From: Amycolatopsis jiangsuensis
Lineage (GTDB): Bacteria; Actinomycetota; Actinomycetes; Mycobacteriales; Pseudonocardiaceae
Direction: 5' to 3'
Length of the DNA: 64,000 nt
Assembly: GCF_014204865.1 (NCBI RefSeq)
Contig: NZ_JACHMG010000001.1
Coordinates: 1,612,001-1,676,000, forward strand
Positions 52,558 to 62,159 of this stretch are shown one piece after another. The translations under genes were made by a program, and so were the position numbers. Position 1 is the first letter of the stretch, and every line of letters starts with the position of its first letter. The notes beneath the pieces were generated by a model. It was not told the DNA's origin and made no database searches. It saw only the letters and a list, made by a program, of their open reading frames with translations.

Positions 52558-54270
52558 ATGTCCGACCTTCGCACCGTCCTGGAAAACGCGGTCCCCCGCC
52601 GCAGAAAGTGGCCCTGGCTGGCGGCGGGCGCCGTCGTCGTGGTCGTCGCCGCGGCCGTCGTCGCGCTCAGCCGCGGCGAAAGCTCCGGCGCATCGGCCGC
52701 CGAGGGCACCCCGGTGCGCGGGGGAACGCTGCAATTCGCGCTTATCGACTACCAGCGCAGCCCGGACCCGCAGTGGGGCACCAACTACGCCGAGTCTCTC
52801 ATCGGCAACAACGTCACCGACAAGCTCACCTGGCAGGACCCGGAAACCGGGAATATCACCCCGTGGCTGGCGGAGAAGTGGGAGTACAACAACGAGCTCA
52901 CCTCGTTCACCTTCCACCTGCGCCGGGACGTCACCTTCAGCGACGGCACGCCGTTCGACGCGCAGGTCGTGAAGGCGAACCTCGACCAGTACGTGCACGG
53001 CGACCCCGCGCTCGGGATCCTGCCCAACGGCGCCACCCTGCTGCCCGGTTACCTGGGCACCGACGTGGTCGACGACCACACCGCGGTGGTCCGGTTCTCC
53101 CAGCCCAGCGCGAGCTTCCTGCAAGGCTCGTCGTTCACCGCCAACGCCCAGCCCGGGTTCCTCTCGCTGTCCACCCTCAAGCTCAGCGCTCGGCAGCGGA
53201 CCGACGCGAAGAAGGTCATCGGCACCGGCCCGTTCGTCTACGACTCGTGGGAGCCGCAGGTGAAGACGGTGCTGGCCCGGCGGGCGGGGTACCACTGGGC
53301 ACCGCCGGCCCTGCACCACGACGGCGAGGCCTACCTGGACAAGGTCACGTTCAACACCATCCCGGAAGCCAGCGTGCGCACCGGTTCGCTGACCTCCGGT
53401 GCGGTCGACGCCACCCTCGACGTCAGTACCACCGACGAGAAACCGCTGACCGGCCAAGGGTTCCGGATCATCCACCGCGGGGTCTCCGGTACCGCCATCC
53501 ACTTCGCGCTGAACGCCTCGCTGTTCCCCACGAACGACCTCGCCGTACGCAAGGCGATCCAGCTCGGCTGGAACCGGGAGACGATCGAGAAGGCCGTGCT
53601 CACCCCGTCGTACTCGATCGCGAAGTCGATTCTCGAACCGTCCGTGCCCGGCTACGCCGACTACAGCGGTTCGTCGCTGAAGTACGACCCGCGGCAGGCC
53701 GGACGGCTGCTGGACCAGGCAGGCTGGGTGCCGGGGCCGGACGGCATCCGGGTCAAGGACGGCAAGAAGCTGACCGTGAAACTGCTCGGCATCAACAACC
53801 TCGTGGCGAACAAACCCGCCTACGAGTCCGTGCAGCAGGATCTCCGCAAGATTGGCATCGATCTGCAGCTCACCGTGGTCCCCATCCCCGACTACACCGC
53901 CCAGCAGGCCAAGGCGAAGGACGGCTGGAACATCACCGCCGCCAACCGCTCGCGCAACGACCCGGCGGTGCTCAACCTGCAGTTCAGCCCCGCCGGCGGC
54001 AACACCTCCTACCTGTCGCCGTCGGCTCCGGGCATCGACCTTGACGAGGTCACGCGGACCCTCGGCAAGCTGGAGACGACTCTCGACCCAGCGGAGCGCG
54101 CACAGTACGCGAAGGCCGCCCAGGACCTGATCCTGGACAAGTACGCCCTGGCGAATCCGGTGTACAACCCGTCGCAGGTCATCGCCCAGGCCCCGTACGT
54201 GCACGGGATCGTCTTCGACGCCCAGTCCCGCAACCACTTCGTCAACGCCTGGAAGAGCGACGGGAAGTAG
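52558..54270 (+). CDS. ABC transporter substrate-binding protein, family 5, membrane-anchored
   Basis: 570 residues. An N-terminal membrane helix (WPWLAAGAVVVVVAAAVVAL, about 19-38) without a lipobox Cys anchors it, unusual for this family in Gram-positive bacteria. The SBP_bac_5 domain shows FTFHLRRDVTFSDGTPFDA and VRKAIQLGWNRETIEK. It binds the organic ligand of the importer encoded next. ATG preceded by GAGAGAAG. It is the first structural gene after the Cys leader. Confidence 0.9.
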   Translation: MSDLRTVLENAVPRRRKWPWLAAGAVVVVVAAAVVALSRGESSGASAAEGTPVRGGTLQFALIDYQRSPDPQWGTNYAESLIGNNVTDKLTWQDPETGNITPWLAEKWEYNNELTSFTFHLRRDVTFSDGTPFDAQVVKANLDQYVHGDPALGILPNGATLLPGYLGTDVVDDHTAVVRFSQPSASFLQGSSFTANAQPGFLSLSTLKLSARQRTDAKKVIGTGPFVYDSWEPQVKTVLARRAGYHWAPPALHHDGEAYLDKVTFNTIPEASVRTGSLTSGAVDATLDVSTTDEKPLTGQGFRIIHRGVSGTAIHFALNASLFPTNDLAVRKAIQLGWNRETIEKAVLTPSYSIAKSILEPSVPGYADYSGSSLKYDPRQAGRLLDQAGWVPGPDGIRVKDGKKLTVKLLGINNLVANKPAYESVQQDLRKIGIDLQLTVVPIPDYTAQQAKAKDGWNITAANRSRNDPAVLNLQFSPAGGNTSYLSPSAPGIDLDEVTRTLGKLETTLDPAERAQYAKAAQDLILDKYALANPVYNPSQVIAQAPYVHGIVFDAQSRNHFVNAWKSDGK

Positions 54271-54276
54271 GGTCCG

Positions 54277-55269
54277 ATGCTGCGCTACGTCCTGCTGAAA
54301 ACCGGCCGCGCCGTCTTCGTCGTATGGGCCGCGTTCACCCTCACCTTCGCGTTGCTGTTCGTCCTGCCGGCCGATCCGGTGGACCTGCTGTTCGATCCGG
54401 CCGAGCTCAACACCGTGCCACCCGAGGTCCGGGCACAGGTCGCCGGCAGTTACGGATTCGACGAACCGGTACTGCTGCAGTACCTCGACCGGCTGGGCCA
54501 CGCGTTGCGGGGTGACTTCGGCAGCTCCGTCCAATCGGGACGTTCGGTGAGCGCTTCGATCACCGATGTGCTGCCCTACACCCTGCTGCTGGCCGCGGGG
54601 GCGCTGCTGCTGGCTGTCGTCCTGGCGTTCGCCGTCGCGGTCCTGGCCACCTCGGCGCGGCAGCGGTGGCTGCGCAACCTCCTCGAATCGCTGCCGACCG
54701 CGGCGGTGTCGATCCCGGTGTTCCTGTCCGGGATCCTGCTGTTGCAGATCTTCTCGTTCCGGCTCGGCTGGTTCCCGCCGTTCGGTGACGCCGGATGGCA
54801 GAGCCTGGTGCTGCCAGTGCTCACCCTCGCGGTCCCGGTCGCCGGGCCGATCGCGCAACTGCTGGTGCGGTCTTTCGCCACCGAGTTCCGCGCCGGGTAC
54901 GTCACCACGAGCTGGGCCAAGGGCGCCACCCGGGGCCGCGTCCTGGCCGGGGACGTCTTCCGCAACGCGAGCCTGCCCGCGCTCACCATCGCCGGGGTCA
55001 CCTTCGGCAACCTCATCGCGGGCTCGGTGATCACCGAAACCGTGTTCGCCCGCAAGGGGCTCGGCCGGATGACGCAGAACGCGATCAACACCCTGGATCT
55101 GCCACTGGTGCAAGGAATCGTCGTGTTCGTGGCGGCGACGTTCGCGGTGCTCAACCTCGTCGTGGACCTCGTCTATCCCCTGCTGGATCCGCGGCTGCGG
55201 GCCGCGCTCGCCACCGACCCGGCCGGAGCGGAGCCGGTGGCCGGGGCTGCGGAGAGGAGTACCGCATGA
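54277..55269 (+). CDS. ABC transporter permease, DppB type
   Basis: 330 residues and six predicted helices. N-terminal VWAAFTLTFALLFVLPADPV, YGFDEPVLLQYL, and an EAA-type loop (YVTTSWAKGATRGRVLAGDV) are typical. Starts six bases after the binding-protein stop and overlaps the DppC start. First pore subunit of the second importer. Confidence 0.92.
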   Translation: MLRYVLLKTGRAVFVVWAAFTLTFALLFVLPADPVDLLFDPAELNTVPPEVRAQVAGSYGFDEPVLLQYLDRLGHALRGDFGSSVQSGRSVSASITDVLPYTLLLAAGALLLAVVLAFAVAVLATSARQRWLRNLLESLPTAAVSIPVFLSGILLLQIFSFRLGWFPPFGDAGWQSLVLPVLTLAVPVAGPIAQLLVRSFATEFRAGYVTTSWAKGATRGRVLAGDVFRNASLPALTIAGVTFGNLIAGSVITETVFARKGLGRMTQNAINTLDLPLVQGIVVFVAATFAVLNLVVDLVYPLLDPRLRAALATDPAGAEPVAGAAERSTA

Positions 55270-56126
55270 CCGTCGCGACCCTGCCCGGGGTGCGCCGTCG
55301 TCCGGCCGCGCTCGCCCGGCTCACCGAACTGGCCCGCACACCGAGCCTCGTCCTGGCGTGGGTGATCGTGGTGGTCGCGATCGGCTGGGCGGTGTTCCCG
55401 TCGGTGTTCACCTCCGCGAGCCCCTTCGACGGCAACGCCGACGCCGGCTTCGCGCCGCCGAGTGCCGAGCACTGGTTCGGCACCGACCGGCTCGGCCGGG
55501 ATCTGTTCGCCCGCAGCGTGTACGGCGCCGGCACCACGCTCACCGCGACGCTGTTCGCGGTGCTGACCGGGTTCGGCGCCGGTTCGCTGATCGGGCTCGC
55601 GGCCGGATTCTCCGGTGGCTGGGCGGACACCGTGCTGATGCGGGTGGTGGACGTGTTCCTCGCGATCCCGAACCTGCTGCTGGCCATGGTGCTGGTGTCC
55701 GTGCTCGGTTACTCGACGAACAACATCGCGCTCGCCGTCGGGATCTCGTCGATCGCCTCGTTCGCGCGGGTGATGCGGGCCGAGGTGCTCGCCGTGGCCG
55801 CGCGCGACTATGTGCGCGCAGCCTACGGGCTGGGAGTACGGCGAGGAGGTGTGGTGCTGCGCCACATCGTGCCGAACGCGGTCAGCCCGGTGCTGGCGCT
55901 GGCCGCGCTGGAGATCGGCAGCGCGATCCTCGCCGTCGCCGGTCTCGGTTTCCTCGGCTACGGCGCACCGCCGCCGACCCCGGAGTGGGGTCTGCTCGTG
56001 GCGGAGGGCCGCGACTACGTGGCCGTGCACCCGTGGATCTCGCTGCTGCCGGGCGCCGCACTCGCCGCGGTGGTCCTCGCCTCGCACCGCATCAACACCT
56101 CGTTCAGGAAGGACCACGGCCGATGA
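55266..56126 (+). CDS. ABC transporter permease, DppC type
   Basis: 286 residues. HWFGTDRLGRDLFARSVYG, the EAA-like loop RDYVRAAYGLGVRRGGVVLRHIVP and LGFLGYGAPPPTPEWG identify the second permease. ATGA overlaps link it to both neighbours. It pairs with the DppB-type product. Confidence 0.92.
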   Translation: MTVATLPGVRRRPAALARLTELARTPSLVLAWVIVVVAIGWAVFPSVFTSASPFDGNADAGFAPPSAEHWFGTDRLGRDLFARSVYGAGTTLTATLFAVLTGFGAGSLIGLAAGFSGGWADTVLMRVVDVFLAIPNLLLAMVLVSVLGYSTNNIALAVGISSIASFARVMRAEVLAVAARDYVRAAYGLGVRRGGVVLRHIVPNAVSPVLALAALEIGSAILAVAGLGFLGYGAPPPTPEWGLLVAEGRDYVAVHPWISLLPGAALAAVVLASHRINTSFRKDHGR

Positions 56127-57811
56127 CCCTCACCTCAGCCGGCAGCACCGAGACCGCGTCCGCGCGCGAGGAGCCGGACGATCCGCTGCTGCGGATCTCC
56201 GGGCTCACCGTCGACTACCGCACCGCGGGGTGGGGCTGGCGCACCGCGGTGCACGACGCCGGTCTGCACGTCGAACCGGGCGAGTTCCTCGCGCTCGTCG
56301 GCGAGTCCGGTTCGGGCAAGACCACGATCGTGCAAGGCGCGCTCGGGCTGCTGCCGGGCGGCGCCCGGGTGCGGGCCGGGTCGATCGCCTACACCGGCGT
56401 CGACGTCACCGGCTGGGACGACCGCCGGATGGCGCTGGTGCGCGGCAACTTCGTCGGCTTCGTGCCACAGGATCCGAACACCTCGCTCAACCCGGCGAAG
56501 AAGATCGGCAGACAGGTCGTGGAAGCGGTGCGGTTCAACGCGCCGGGCAGGCAACCGGCCGCACAGTATCGTGCGGCCGCGCTGGAAAGCCTGCGGCAGG
56601 CGGGACTCGAGCACGCCGAGCGGGTGTTCGCGCAGTATCCGCACGAGCTGTCCGGCGGGATGAAACAGCGGGCGCTGATCGCGATCGCCCTGGCCGGCAA
56701 GCCGAAGCTGATCGTGGCGGACGAACCGACGTCCGCGCTCGACGTGACCGTGCAGAAGGTCATCCTCGACCACCTCGCCCGGCTGCGCGCCGAGCTCGGC
56801 ATCGGCATCCTGCTGGTCACGCACGACCTCGGGATCGCGCTGGAACGGGCCGACCGGATCCTGGTCAGCCACGGCGGCCGGATCGTCGAGGACGGCCCGG
56901 TTTCGCAGGTGCTGGAACACACCGCGCACGAGTACACCCGCAAGCTGCTCGACGCCGCCCCCGCCCGGCACGCGGGCCGCCTCGAGCCGTCCTCCGGGTC
57001 GCGTCCGGAGGACGGCACGGCACCGCCGGTGGTCCGGGCCGAAGGGCTGTCGAAGACCTATCGGCTCCGCGGCGCGCACCGGAAACTACGGGCACTCGAC
57101 GAGGTGGACCTGGTGGTGCGGGCGGGGACCACGCACGCGATCGTCGGGGAATCCGGTGCCGGCAAGTCGACCCTCGCCGGCATCCTCGCGGCGTTCACCA
57201 CCGCCGACCGCGGCACCGTGCACCTCGGCGACCGGACGCTGACCGGGCTGCGCCGCCGGGAGCTGCGCGAGGCACGCCGGGATCTGCAGTTCGTGTTCCA
57301 GAACCCGTTCACCTCCCTCGACCCGCGGTTCACCGTGCGGCGGCTGATCGCCGAACCGTTGCGGGCGTTCGGACTCGCCGGCAGCGCGCACGAGGAGCGG
57401 GCCCGGATCGTGGAGCTGCTGGAGGCCGTCGCGCTGGACGAGAGCCACCTCGACCGGCTTCCACTGCAGCTCTCGGGCGGGCAACGGCAGCGGGTCGCGA
57501 TCGCCCGCGCGCTCGCCCTGACGCCGCGGGTGCTGGTGCTGGACGAAGCCGTCAGCGCACTGGACGTGGTGGTCCAGGCACAGATCCTGCAGCTGCTCGT
57601 CGATCTGCAGGCCGAGTACGGGCTGAGCTACGTGTTCGTCACCCACGATCTCGGCGTGGTGCGGCTGATCGCCCACGACGTGACGGTGATGCAGGACGGC
57701 GCGGTGGTCGAAACCGGCCCGGCCGAGGAGACCCTGCACTCGCCGCGGCACGACTACACCCGCCGGCTGCTGGCCGCCGTCCCCGGGGCGTCTCTCGCCC
57801 CCACCCCGTAG
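56123..57811 (+). CDS. Fused DppD-DppF double ATP-binding protein
   Basis: 562 residues containing two complete ABC ATPase domains. First: Walker A GESGSGKTT, signature LSGGMKQR, Walker B LIVADEPTSALD. Second: GESGAGKST, LSGGQRQR, LVLDEAVSALD, where the usual Pro after DE is Ala. The fusion replaces the separate DppD and DppF subunits found in the operon at 42829. It drives the importer. Confidence 0.92.
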   Translation: MTLTSAGSTETASAREEPDDPLLRISGLTVDYRTAGWGWRTAVHDAGLHVEPGEFLALVGESGSGKTTIVQGALGLLPGGARVRAGSIAYTGVDVTGWDDRRMALVRGNFVGFVPQDPNTSLNPAKKIGRQVVEAVRFNAPGRQPAAQYRAAALESLRQAGLEHAERVFAQYPHELSGGMKQRALIAIALAGKPKLIVADEPTSALDVTVQKVILDHLARLRAELGIGILLVTHDLGIALERADRILVSHGGRIVEDGPVSQVLEHTAHEYTRKLLDAAPARHAGRLEPSSGSRPEDGTAPPVVRAEGLSKTYRLRGAHRKLRALDEVDLVVRAGTTHAIVGESGAGKSTLAGILAAFTTADRGTVHLGDRTLTGLRRRELREARRDLQFVFQNPFTSLDPRFTVRRLIAEPLRAFGLAGSAHEERARIVELLEAVALDESHLDRLPLQLSGGQRQRVAIARALALTPRVLVLDEAVSALDVVVQAQILQLLVDLQAEYGLSYVFVTHDLGVVRLIAHDVTVMQDGAVVETGPAEETLHSPRHDYTRRLLAAVPGASLAPTP

Positions 57812-57823
57812 AGGAGCCCTCCC

Positions 57824-59056
57824 GTGCCTCGTCAGCTGCATCTCAACGTCAACATCCTCAACGCCGGGGTCTTCGGTGGCTCCTGGCGTTTCCCCGGCAC
57901 CGATCCCCTTTCCAGTTACCGCATCGAGCACTACACCGACATCGCGAAAAAGGCCGAACGGGCCCGGCTCGATGCCGTGTTCCTCGCCGACGGTCCCTCG
58001 CTGGACCCGAGCGTGAAACATCGCACCGGCAACAATTTCGAACCCACCACGGTGCTGGCGCGCATCGCCGCGCAGACCGAGCGGATCGGCCTGATCGGCA
58101 CACTGTCGTCCTCCTATCACGACGCCGGTGAGCTGGCCCGCCGGCTCGGCGACCTCGACCACGTGTCCGGCGGCCGGGTGGGCTGGAACGTGGTGACCAC
58201 CGCGGGTGCGGTGGCCGCGCGCAATTTCGGCCGGGACCGCGAACCCGAACACAGCTCCCGGTACCAGCGGGCCGCTGCGTTCACCGAACAGGTCGTGCGG
58301 GCCTGGTCGGAGCGCACGCGCTACTCGTCACCGCAGGGGCGACCGGTGGTGGTGCAGGCGGGTGGGTCCCGCGACGGGCGGGAGCTGGCCTCGCGGGTGG
58401 CCGAGGTGGTGTTCTCCGCCGACCAGGACCTCGACCGCGCCCGCGCCTTCCGGGCCGAGATCCGCGCCGGGGCCGCGCGCCACGGCCGCGACCCTGGCGC
58501 CGTCGTGGTCCTTCCCGGACTGTCCACTGTGGTCGGCAGTACCGTGGCGGAAGCGAATGCCCGCCGGGAACTGCTGGACGAGCTGCTGCCGGACGCCTAC
58601 GGCCGCGGCCGGCTCGCCGGGCAGCTGGGCATCTCACTGGACGGGCTCAGCGACGACGAACCGATCCCCCGCGACCTGCTCGTGCCGCCGGATGAGGCCG
58701 GTGGCTCGCAGACGTTCTACCGGGTGGTCAAGGACATCATCGACCGCGAGAACCCGACGCTCGGCGCACTGCTCAAGCGGTTGTCCGGGGGCGGCGGGCA
58801 CCGCATCGTTACCGGCACGCCGGAGCAGATCGCCGACGACATCGAAACCTGGTTCCGCGCGGGCGCCGCCGACGGGTTCAACGTGATGCCCGACGTGCTG
58901 CCCTCGGGGTTCGACGACTTCGCCGGGCAGGTCGTGCCCGAGCTGCGCCGCCGCGGGCTCTTCCGCACCGACTACGAGGACACCACCCTGCGCGGCCACC
59001 TCGGCCTGCCCGTCCCCCGGATCGTTCCCGTCCCGGAAGAGGTGACCGCCCGATGA
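57824..59056 (+). CDS. FMN-dependent monooxygenase, NtaA/SnaA/DszA type
   Basis: 410 residues. The start LHLNVNILNAGVFGGSWRFP and SYRIEHYTDIAKKAERARLDAVFLADG are characteristic of the NtaA/SnaA/DszA class of luciferase-like monooxygenases; GRVGWNVVTT and NFGRD follow. Members cleave C-S or C-N bonds (dibenzothiophene sulfone, nitrilotriacetate) using FMNH2 from a separate reductase; no reductase is visible before the window ends. GTG start with GAGGAG upstream. Given the Cys leader, C-S cleavage is the better guess. Confidence 0.88.
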   Translation: MPRQLHLNVNILNAGVFGGSWRFPGTDPLSSYRIEHYTDIAKKAERARLDAVFLADGPSLDPSVKHRTGNNFEPTTVLARIAAQTERIGLIGTLSSSYHDAGELARRLGDLDHVSGGRVGWNVVTTAGAVAARNFGRDREPEHSSRYQRAAAFTEQVVRAWSERTRYSSPQGRPVVVQAGGSRDGRELASRVAEVVFSADQDLDRARAFRAEIRAGAARHGRDPGAVVVLPGLSTVVGSTVAEANARRELLDELLPDAYGRGRLAGQLGISLDGLSDDEPIPRDLLVPPDEAGGSQTFYRVVKDIIDRENPTLGALLKRLSGGGGHRIVTGTPEQIADDIETWFRAGAADGFNVMPDVLPSGFDDFAGQVVPELRRRGLFRTDYEDTTLRGHLGLPVPRIVPVPEEVTAR

Positions 59057-59928
59057 GCACCCTGGTCCAGCTGTCCTTGCGAGTTGGTCCCGCCGACGGG
59101 GTCTCCCTGGCCGAGGCGGTCGCGCTGACCGGCTTGGCCGCGGACTCCGGGGTCACCGCGATCCGGCTAGCCGACACCGGTGCGCTCGACCCGTCGGTGG
59201 TCGCCGCTTACCTGGCCGGAGTGCACCCCGGCATCGGCTACGTCGCCGAGGTGCCGACCACCGGTAACGCCCCGTACAACCTCGCGCGGCGGATCCTGTC
59301 GCTGGACCGCGCCACCGGCGGCCGGGCCGGGATAGCGCTGCGCCCCGGCGACGGTGACGAGGTCAGCGCGGTGTCGGCGCCGGACCCGGCCGCGGCCGAT
59401 CCGGTACGGCGGTGGGCCGAGCACGCCGGAATCCTGACCCGGCTGTGGGAGTCGTTCCCGCGCGAGGCGCTGCTCGGCGACCGGAAGGCCGCGGTGGTCG
59501 TGAACGACGTGCTGATCGAACCGATCGCGCACGAGGGCACGTTCTACCGTGTCGCCGGACCGATCGACGGCCCCTCGTCCGTGCAGGGCCGCCCGCTCGT
59601 GGTCGCCGATCTCGGGAAGTTGCCACCGGCAGTGGTCGCCGCCTCGGCGGATGTCGTGGTGACCGACGAGCCGGAAGGCGCCGACACCGCGTTGTCCGAA
59701 GCACTGCACCGCGCCGGCCGGGCGCGCGCCGAGGTCGCACTGCTCGGCCGCCTCACTCCCGGCGCGGTTCCCGATCCCCGCGCCTGGATCACGCGGCACC
59801 GGCTCGACGGCGTCGAACTGGTGCCGGCAGGCAGCGCGGACGACGTCACGGCTGTGCTGCGGGAATGGGCCGGCACGCGGGCGGCGCCCGACACGTTGCG
59901 CGGCAGCTTCGGGCTGGTGCCCGCATGA
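59053..59928 (+). CDS. Short luciferase-superfamily protein, possible partner subunit
   Basis: 291 residues with a recognisable but reduced luciferase-like barrel: AVALTGLAADSGVTAIRLADTG, GYVAEVPTTGNAPYNLARRILSLDRATGGRAGIAL, and a late RHRLDGVELVP. It lacks the length and several conserved turns of the DszA-type neighbour, so it may be a non-catalytic partner like the beta subunit of luciferase, or a small independent oxidoreductase. It overlaps both neighbours (ATGA), suggesting equal production with them. Confidence 0.75.
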   Translation: MSTLVQLSLRVGPADGVSLAEAVALTGLAADSGVTAIRLADTGALDPSVVAAYLAGVHPGIGYVAEVPTTGNAPYNLARRILSLDRATGGRAGIALRPGDGDEVSAVSAPDPAAADPVRRWAEHAGILTRLWESFPREALLGDRKAAVVVNDVLIEPIAHEGTFYRVAGPIDGPSSVQGRPLVVADLGKLPPAVVAASADVVVTDEPEGADTALSEALHRAGRARAEVALLGRLTPGAVPDPRAWITRHRLDGVELVPAGSADDVTAVLREWAGTRAAPDTLRGSFGLVPA

Positions 59929-61106
59929 CCGCCGAACTCGTGTCCGCCGGGCACACCGTGGCGGGGATCCGCACCGCGATCACCCCGGTGCTGGCCCGGC
60001 TCGCCGCCGGGTCCGCCGAACGGGAGCGGACGCGGGAGTACGCGTTCGCCGAGGTCCGGGACCTCGCGGCACACCGGATCGGGCTGCTCGGCGTCCCGGT
60101 CGAAGACGGCGGCGCGGGTGGCTCGCTGCGCGACGTCGCCGAGCTGGTGACCGCACTGGCCCGAGCGGATTCCAATGTGGCACAAGCGCTGCGGCCGACG
60201 TTCCTGGTCGCCGAACGCGTGCGCCGTCCCGGTTTCCCGCACCGGGAACGGACGCTACGGCGGCTGAATGCCGGCGACCTGTTCGCCGGCAGCGGCAACG
60301 AACGCACCGGCGGCGCCAGCGGTTCGGTCAACGCGACCCTCCGCCGCGCCGGCGACGGATATGTGGTCAACGGCGAGAAGTACTACTCGACCGGCGGCCT
60401 GTACGCGACCTGGTTCAGCACCTCGGCGACCGACGAGGACGGGACCGTGGTCGGCTTCACCGTGCCGTTCGACCGCGAGGGCGTGCATCGGCTCGACGAC
60501 TTCGACGCGGTGGGCCAGCGACTGACCGCCAGCGGTACGACGCGGCTGGTCGACGTACGGGTGCACGCCGACGAGCTGACCCCGCACGACGTGCCGCCCG
60601 CCGCTCCGTGGCGCGGTTCGTTCGCCCAGCTCTATCTCGCCTCGGTCGAAGCCGGGATCGCCGCCGCCGCGCTCGACGACGCTGTCCGGTTCGTGCGGGC
60701 GAAAGCCCGGCCGATCAAGCACAGCACCGCCACCCGCAGCGTCGATGACCCGTACGTGCGCGAAACCGTGGGCCGGATCGGTGCGAGCGCCCAGGCTGCG
60801 CGGTCGGCAGTGCTGCTCGCGGCCGAAGTGCTGGACGCCGCCCGCGACGGTGACCGCGTCGCGGCGGCGGAAGCCGCGGTGACGGTGGCGCAGACCGGTG
60901 TGATCGCCATCGAATCGGCGTTCCGCGCCGCCGAGCTGCTGTTCGACGTCGGCGGTGGTTCGGCCACCGACCGCGCCCTCGGGTTCGACCGGCACTGGCG
61001 CAACGCCCGCACGGTCGCCAACCACAACCCGCGGCAGTGGAAGGCCGCGGTCGCCGGGGCGTTCCACCTGACCGGCGAGGACCCGCCCACCACCGGACTG
61101 TTCTGA
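59925..61106 (+). CDS. Acyl-CoA-dehydrogenase-fold flavin monooxygenase (DszC/SfnB-like)
   Basis: 393 residues. ACAD-type flavoprotein: GLLGVPVEDGGAGGSLRDVAEL, the FMN/FAD loop GYVVNGEKYYSTGG, and a C-terminal RNARTVANHNPRQWKAA instead of the dehydrogenase catalytic Glu region. This end matches the DszC/SfnB-type oxygenases that oxidise sulfur or use FMNH2 rather than acyl-CoA dehydrogenases. With the DszA-like gene two positions upstream it could form a two-step oxidative C-S cleavage route. Confidence 0.85.
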   Translation: MTAELVSAGHTVAGIRTAITPVLARLAAGSAERERTREYAFAEVRDLAAHRIGLLGVPVEDGGAGGSLRDVAELVTALARADSNVAQALRPTFLVAERVRRPGFPHRERTLRRLNAGDLFAGSGNERTGGASGSVNATLRRAGDGYVVNGEKYYSTGGLYATWFSTSATDEDGTVVGFTVPFDREGVHRLDDFDAVGQRLTASGTTRLVDVRVHADELTPHDVPPAAPWRGSFAQLYLASVEAGIAAAALDDAVRFVRAKARPIKHSTATRSVDDPYVRETVGRIGASAQAARSAVLLAAEVLDAARDGDRVAAAEAAVTVAQTGVIAIESAFRAAELLFDVGGGSATDRALGFDRHWRNARTVANHNPRQWKAAVAGAFHLTGEDPPTTGLF

Positions 61107-61116
61107 GGAGCCCCGG

Positions 61117-62145
61117 ATGACCATCGGAGCAGCACGGGTACTCGGCCGCACCGGCGTGCCGATCACCCCGCTCACCCTCGGCGCGATGAATTTCGGCCGT
61201 CGGCAGGAGGAGGACGAGAGCGTCCGGATCATTCACGCGGCGCTGGAGGCCGGGATCACTTCCGTGGACACCGCCGACGTCTACGGGCAGGGGCGGTCGG
61301 AGGAGATCGTCGGCAACGCCCTGCGCGGACGCCGCGACGAGGTGTTCCTGGCGACCAAGTTCCACGGACGGCTCGGCGACGATCCACGCCGGGCGGGCAG
61401 TTCGCGGCACTGGATCCTGCGCGCGGTCGAGGACAGCCTGCGCCGGCTGGACACCGACCACCTCGACCTTTACCAGGCACACCGGCCGGATCCGCACACC
61501 GATCTGCTGGAGACCCTGCAGACCCTGGACGATCTCGTGCGCCACGGCAAGATCCGCTACTACGGCACCTCGGCCTTCCCCGCACACCAGCTGGTGCGAG
61601 CCCAGTGGCTGGCCGAAAAACACGGGCTCGTCGCACCGCACACCGAGCAGCTGCCGTACTCGGCGCTGGTGCGCGGCGCCGAACGCGAGGTGTTCCCGGT
61701 CGTGCGCGAGTACGGCGTCGGTGTGCTGAGCTACGGCCCGCTGGCGGCCGGCTGGCTGTCCGGCAAGTACCGCCTCGGCGGGCCGCAGCCGGTGTCGGCC
61801 CGGGCCGACCTCGTCCCCGGCCGGTTCGACGTCGGGCTGGCCCGCAACCACCGCAAACTGGCGGCCGCGGATGCGCTCGCGCGGCTGGCCGCCGAACGCG
61901 GCTTGTCGCTGGTGGAGCTTTCCGTCGCGTTCGCGCTGAGTCATCCGGCGGTCAGCACCGTGCTGATCGGCCCGCGCACCCAGGAGCACCTCGACGCCTA
62001 CCTCAAGGCCGCGACCGTCGAACTCGATCCCGAAGTGCTCGACCGGATCGACGAGATCGTCGATCCCGGCACCCAGTTCCTCGAACGTGACACCGGCCAG
62101 GACACGCCGTCGCTGCAGCCGTCCGCGCGCCGCCGTACCCCGTAA
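61117..62145 (+). CDS. Aldo/keto reductase
   Basis: 342 residues: LGRTGVPITPLTLGAMNFG, VDTADVYGQGRSEE with catalytic Asp/Tyr, FLATKFHG with Lys, and AHRPDPHTD. Probably reduces the carbonyl product (an aldehyde or ketone) released by the monooxygenases, with NADPH. Ten bases after the DszC-like gene, in the same operon. Confidence 0.9.
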   Translation: MTIGAARVLGRTGVPITPLTLGAMNFGRRQEEDESVRIIHAALEAGITSVDTADVYGQGRSEEIVGNALRGRRDEVFLATKFHGRLGDDPRRAGSSRHWILRAVEDSLRRLDTDHLDLYQAHRPDPHTDLLETLQTLDDLVRHGKIRYYGTSAFPAHQLVRAQWLAEKHGLVAPHTEQLPYSALVRGAEREVFPVVREYGVGVLSYGPLAAGWLSGKYRLGGPQPVSARADLVPGRFDVGLARNHRKLAAADALARLAAERGLSLVELSVAFALSHPAVSTVLIGPRTQEHLDAYLKAATVELDPEVLDRIDEIVDPGTQFLERDTGQDTPSLQPSARRRTP

Positions 62146-62159
62146 CGGAAAGGATCCCT

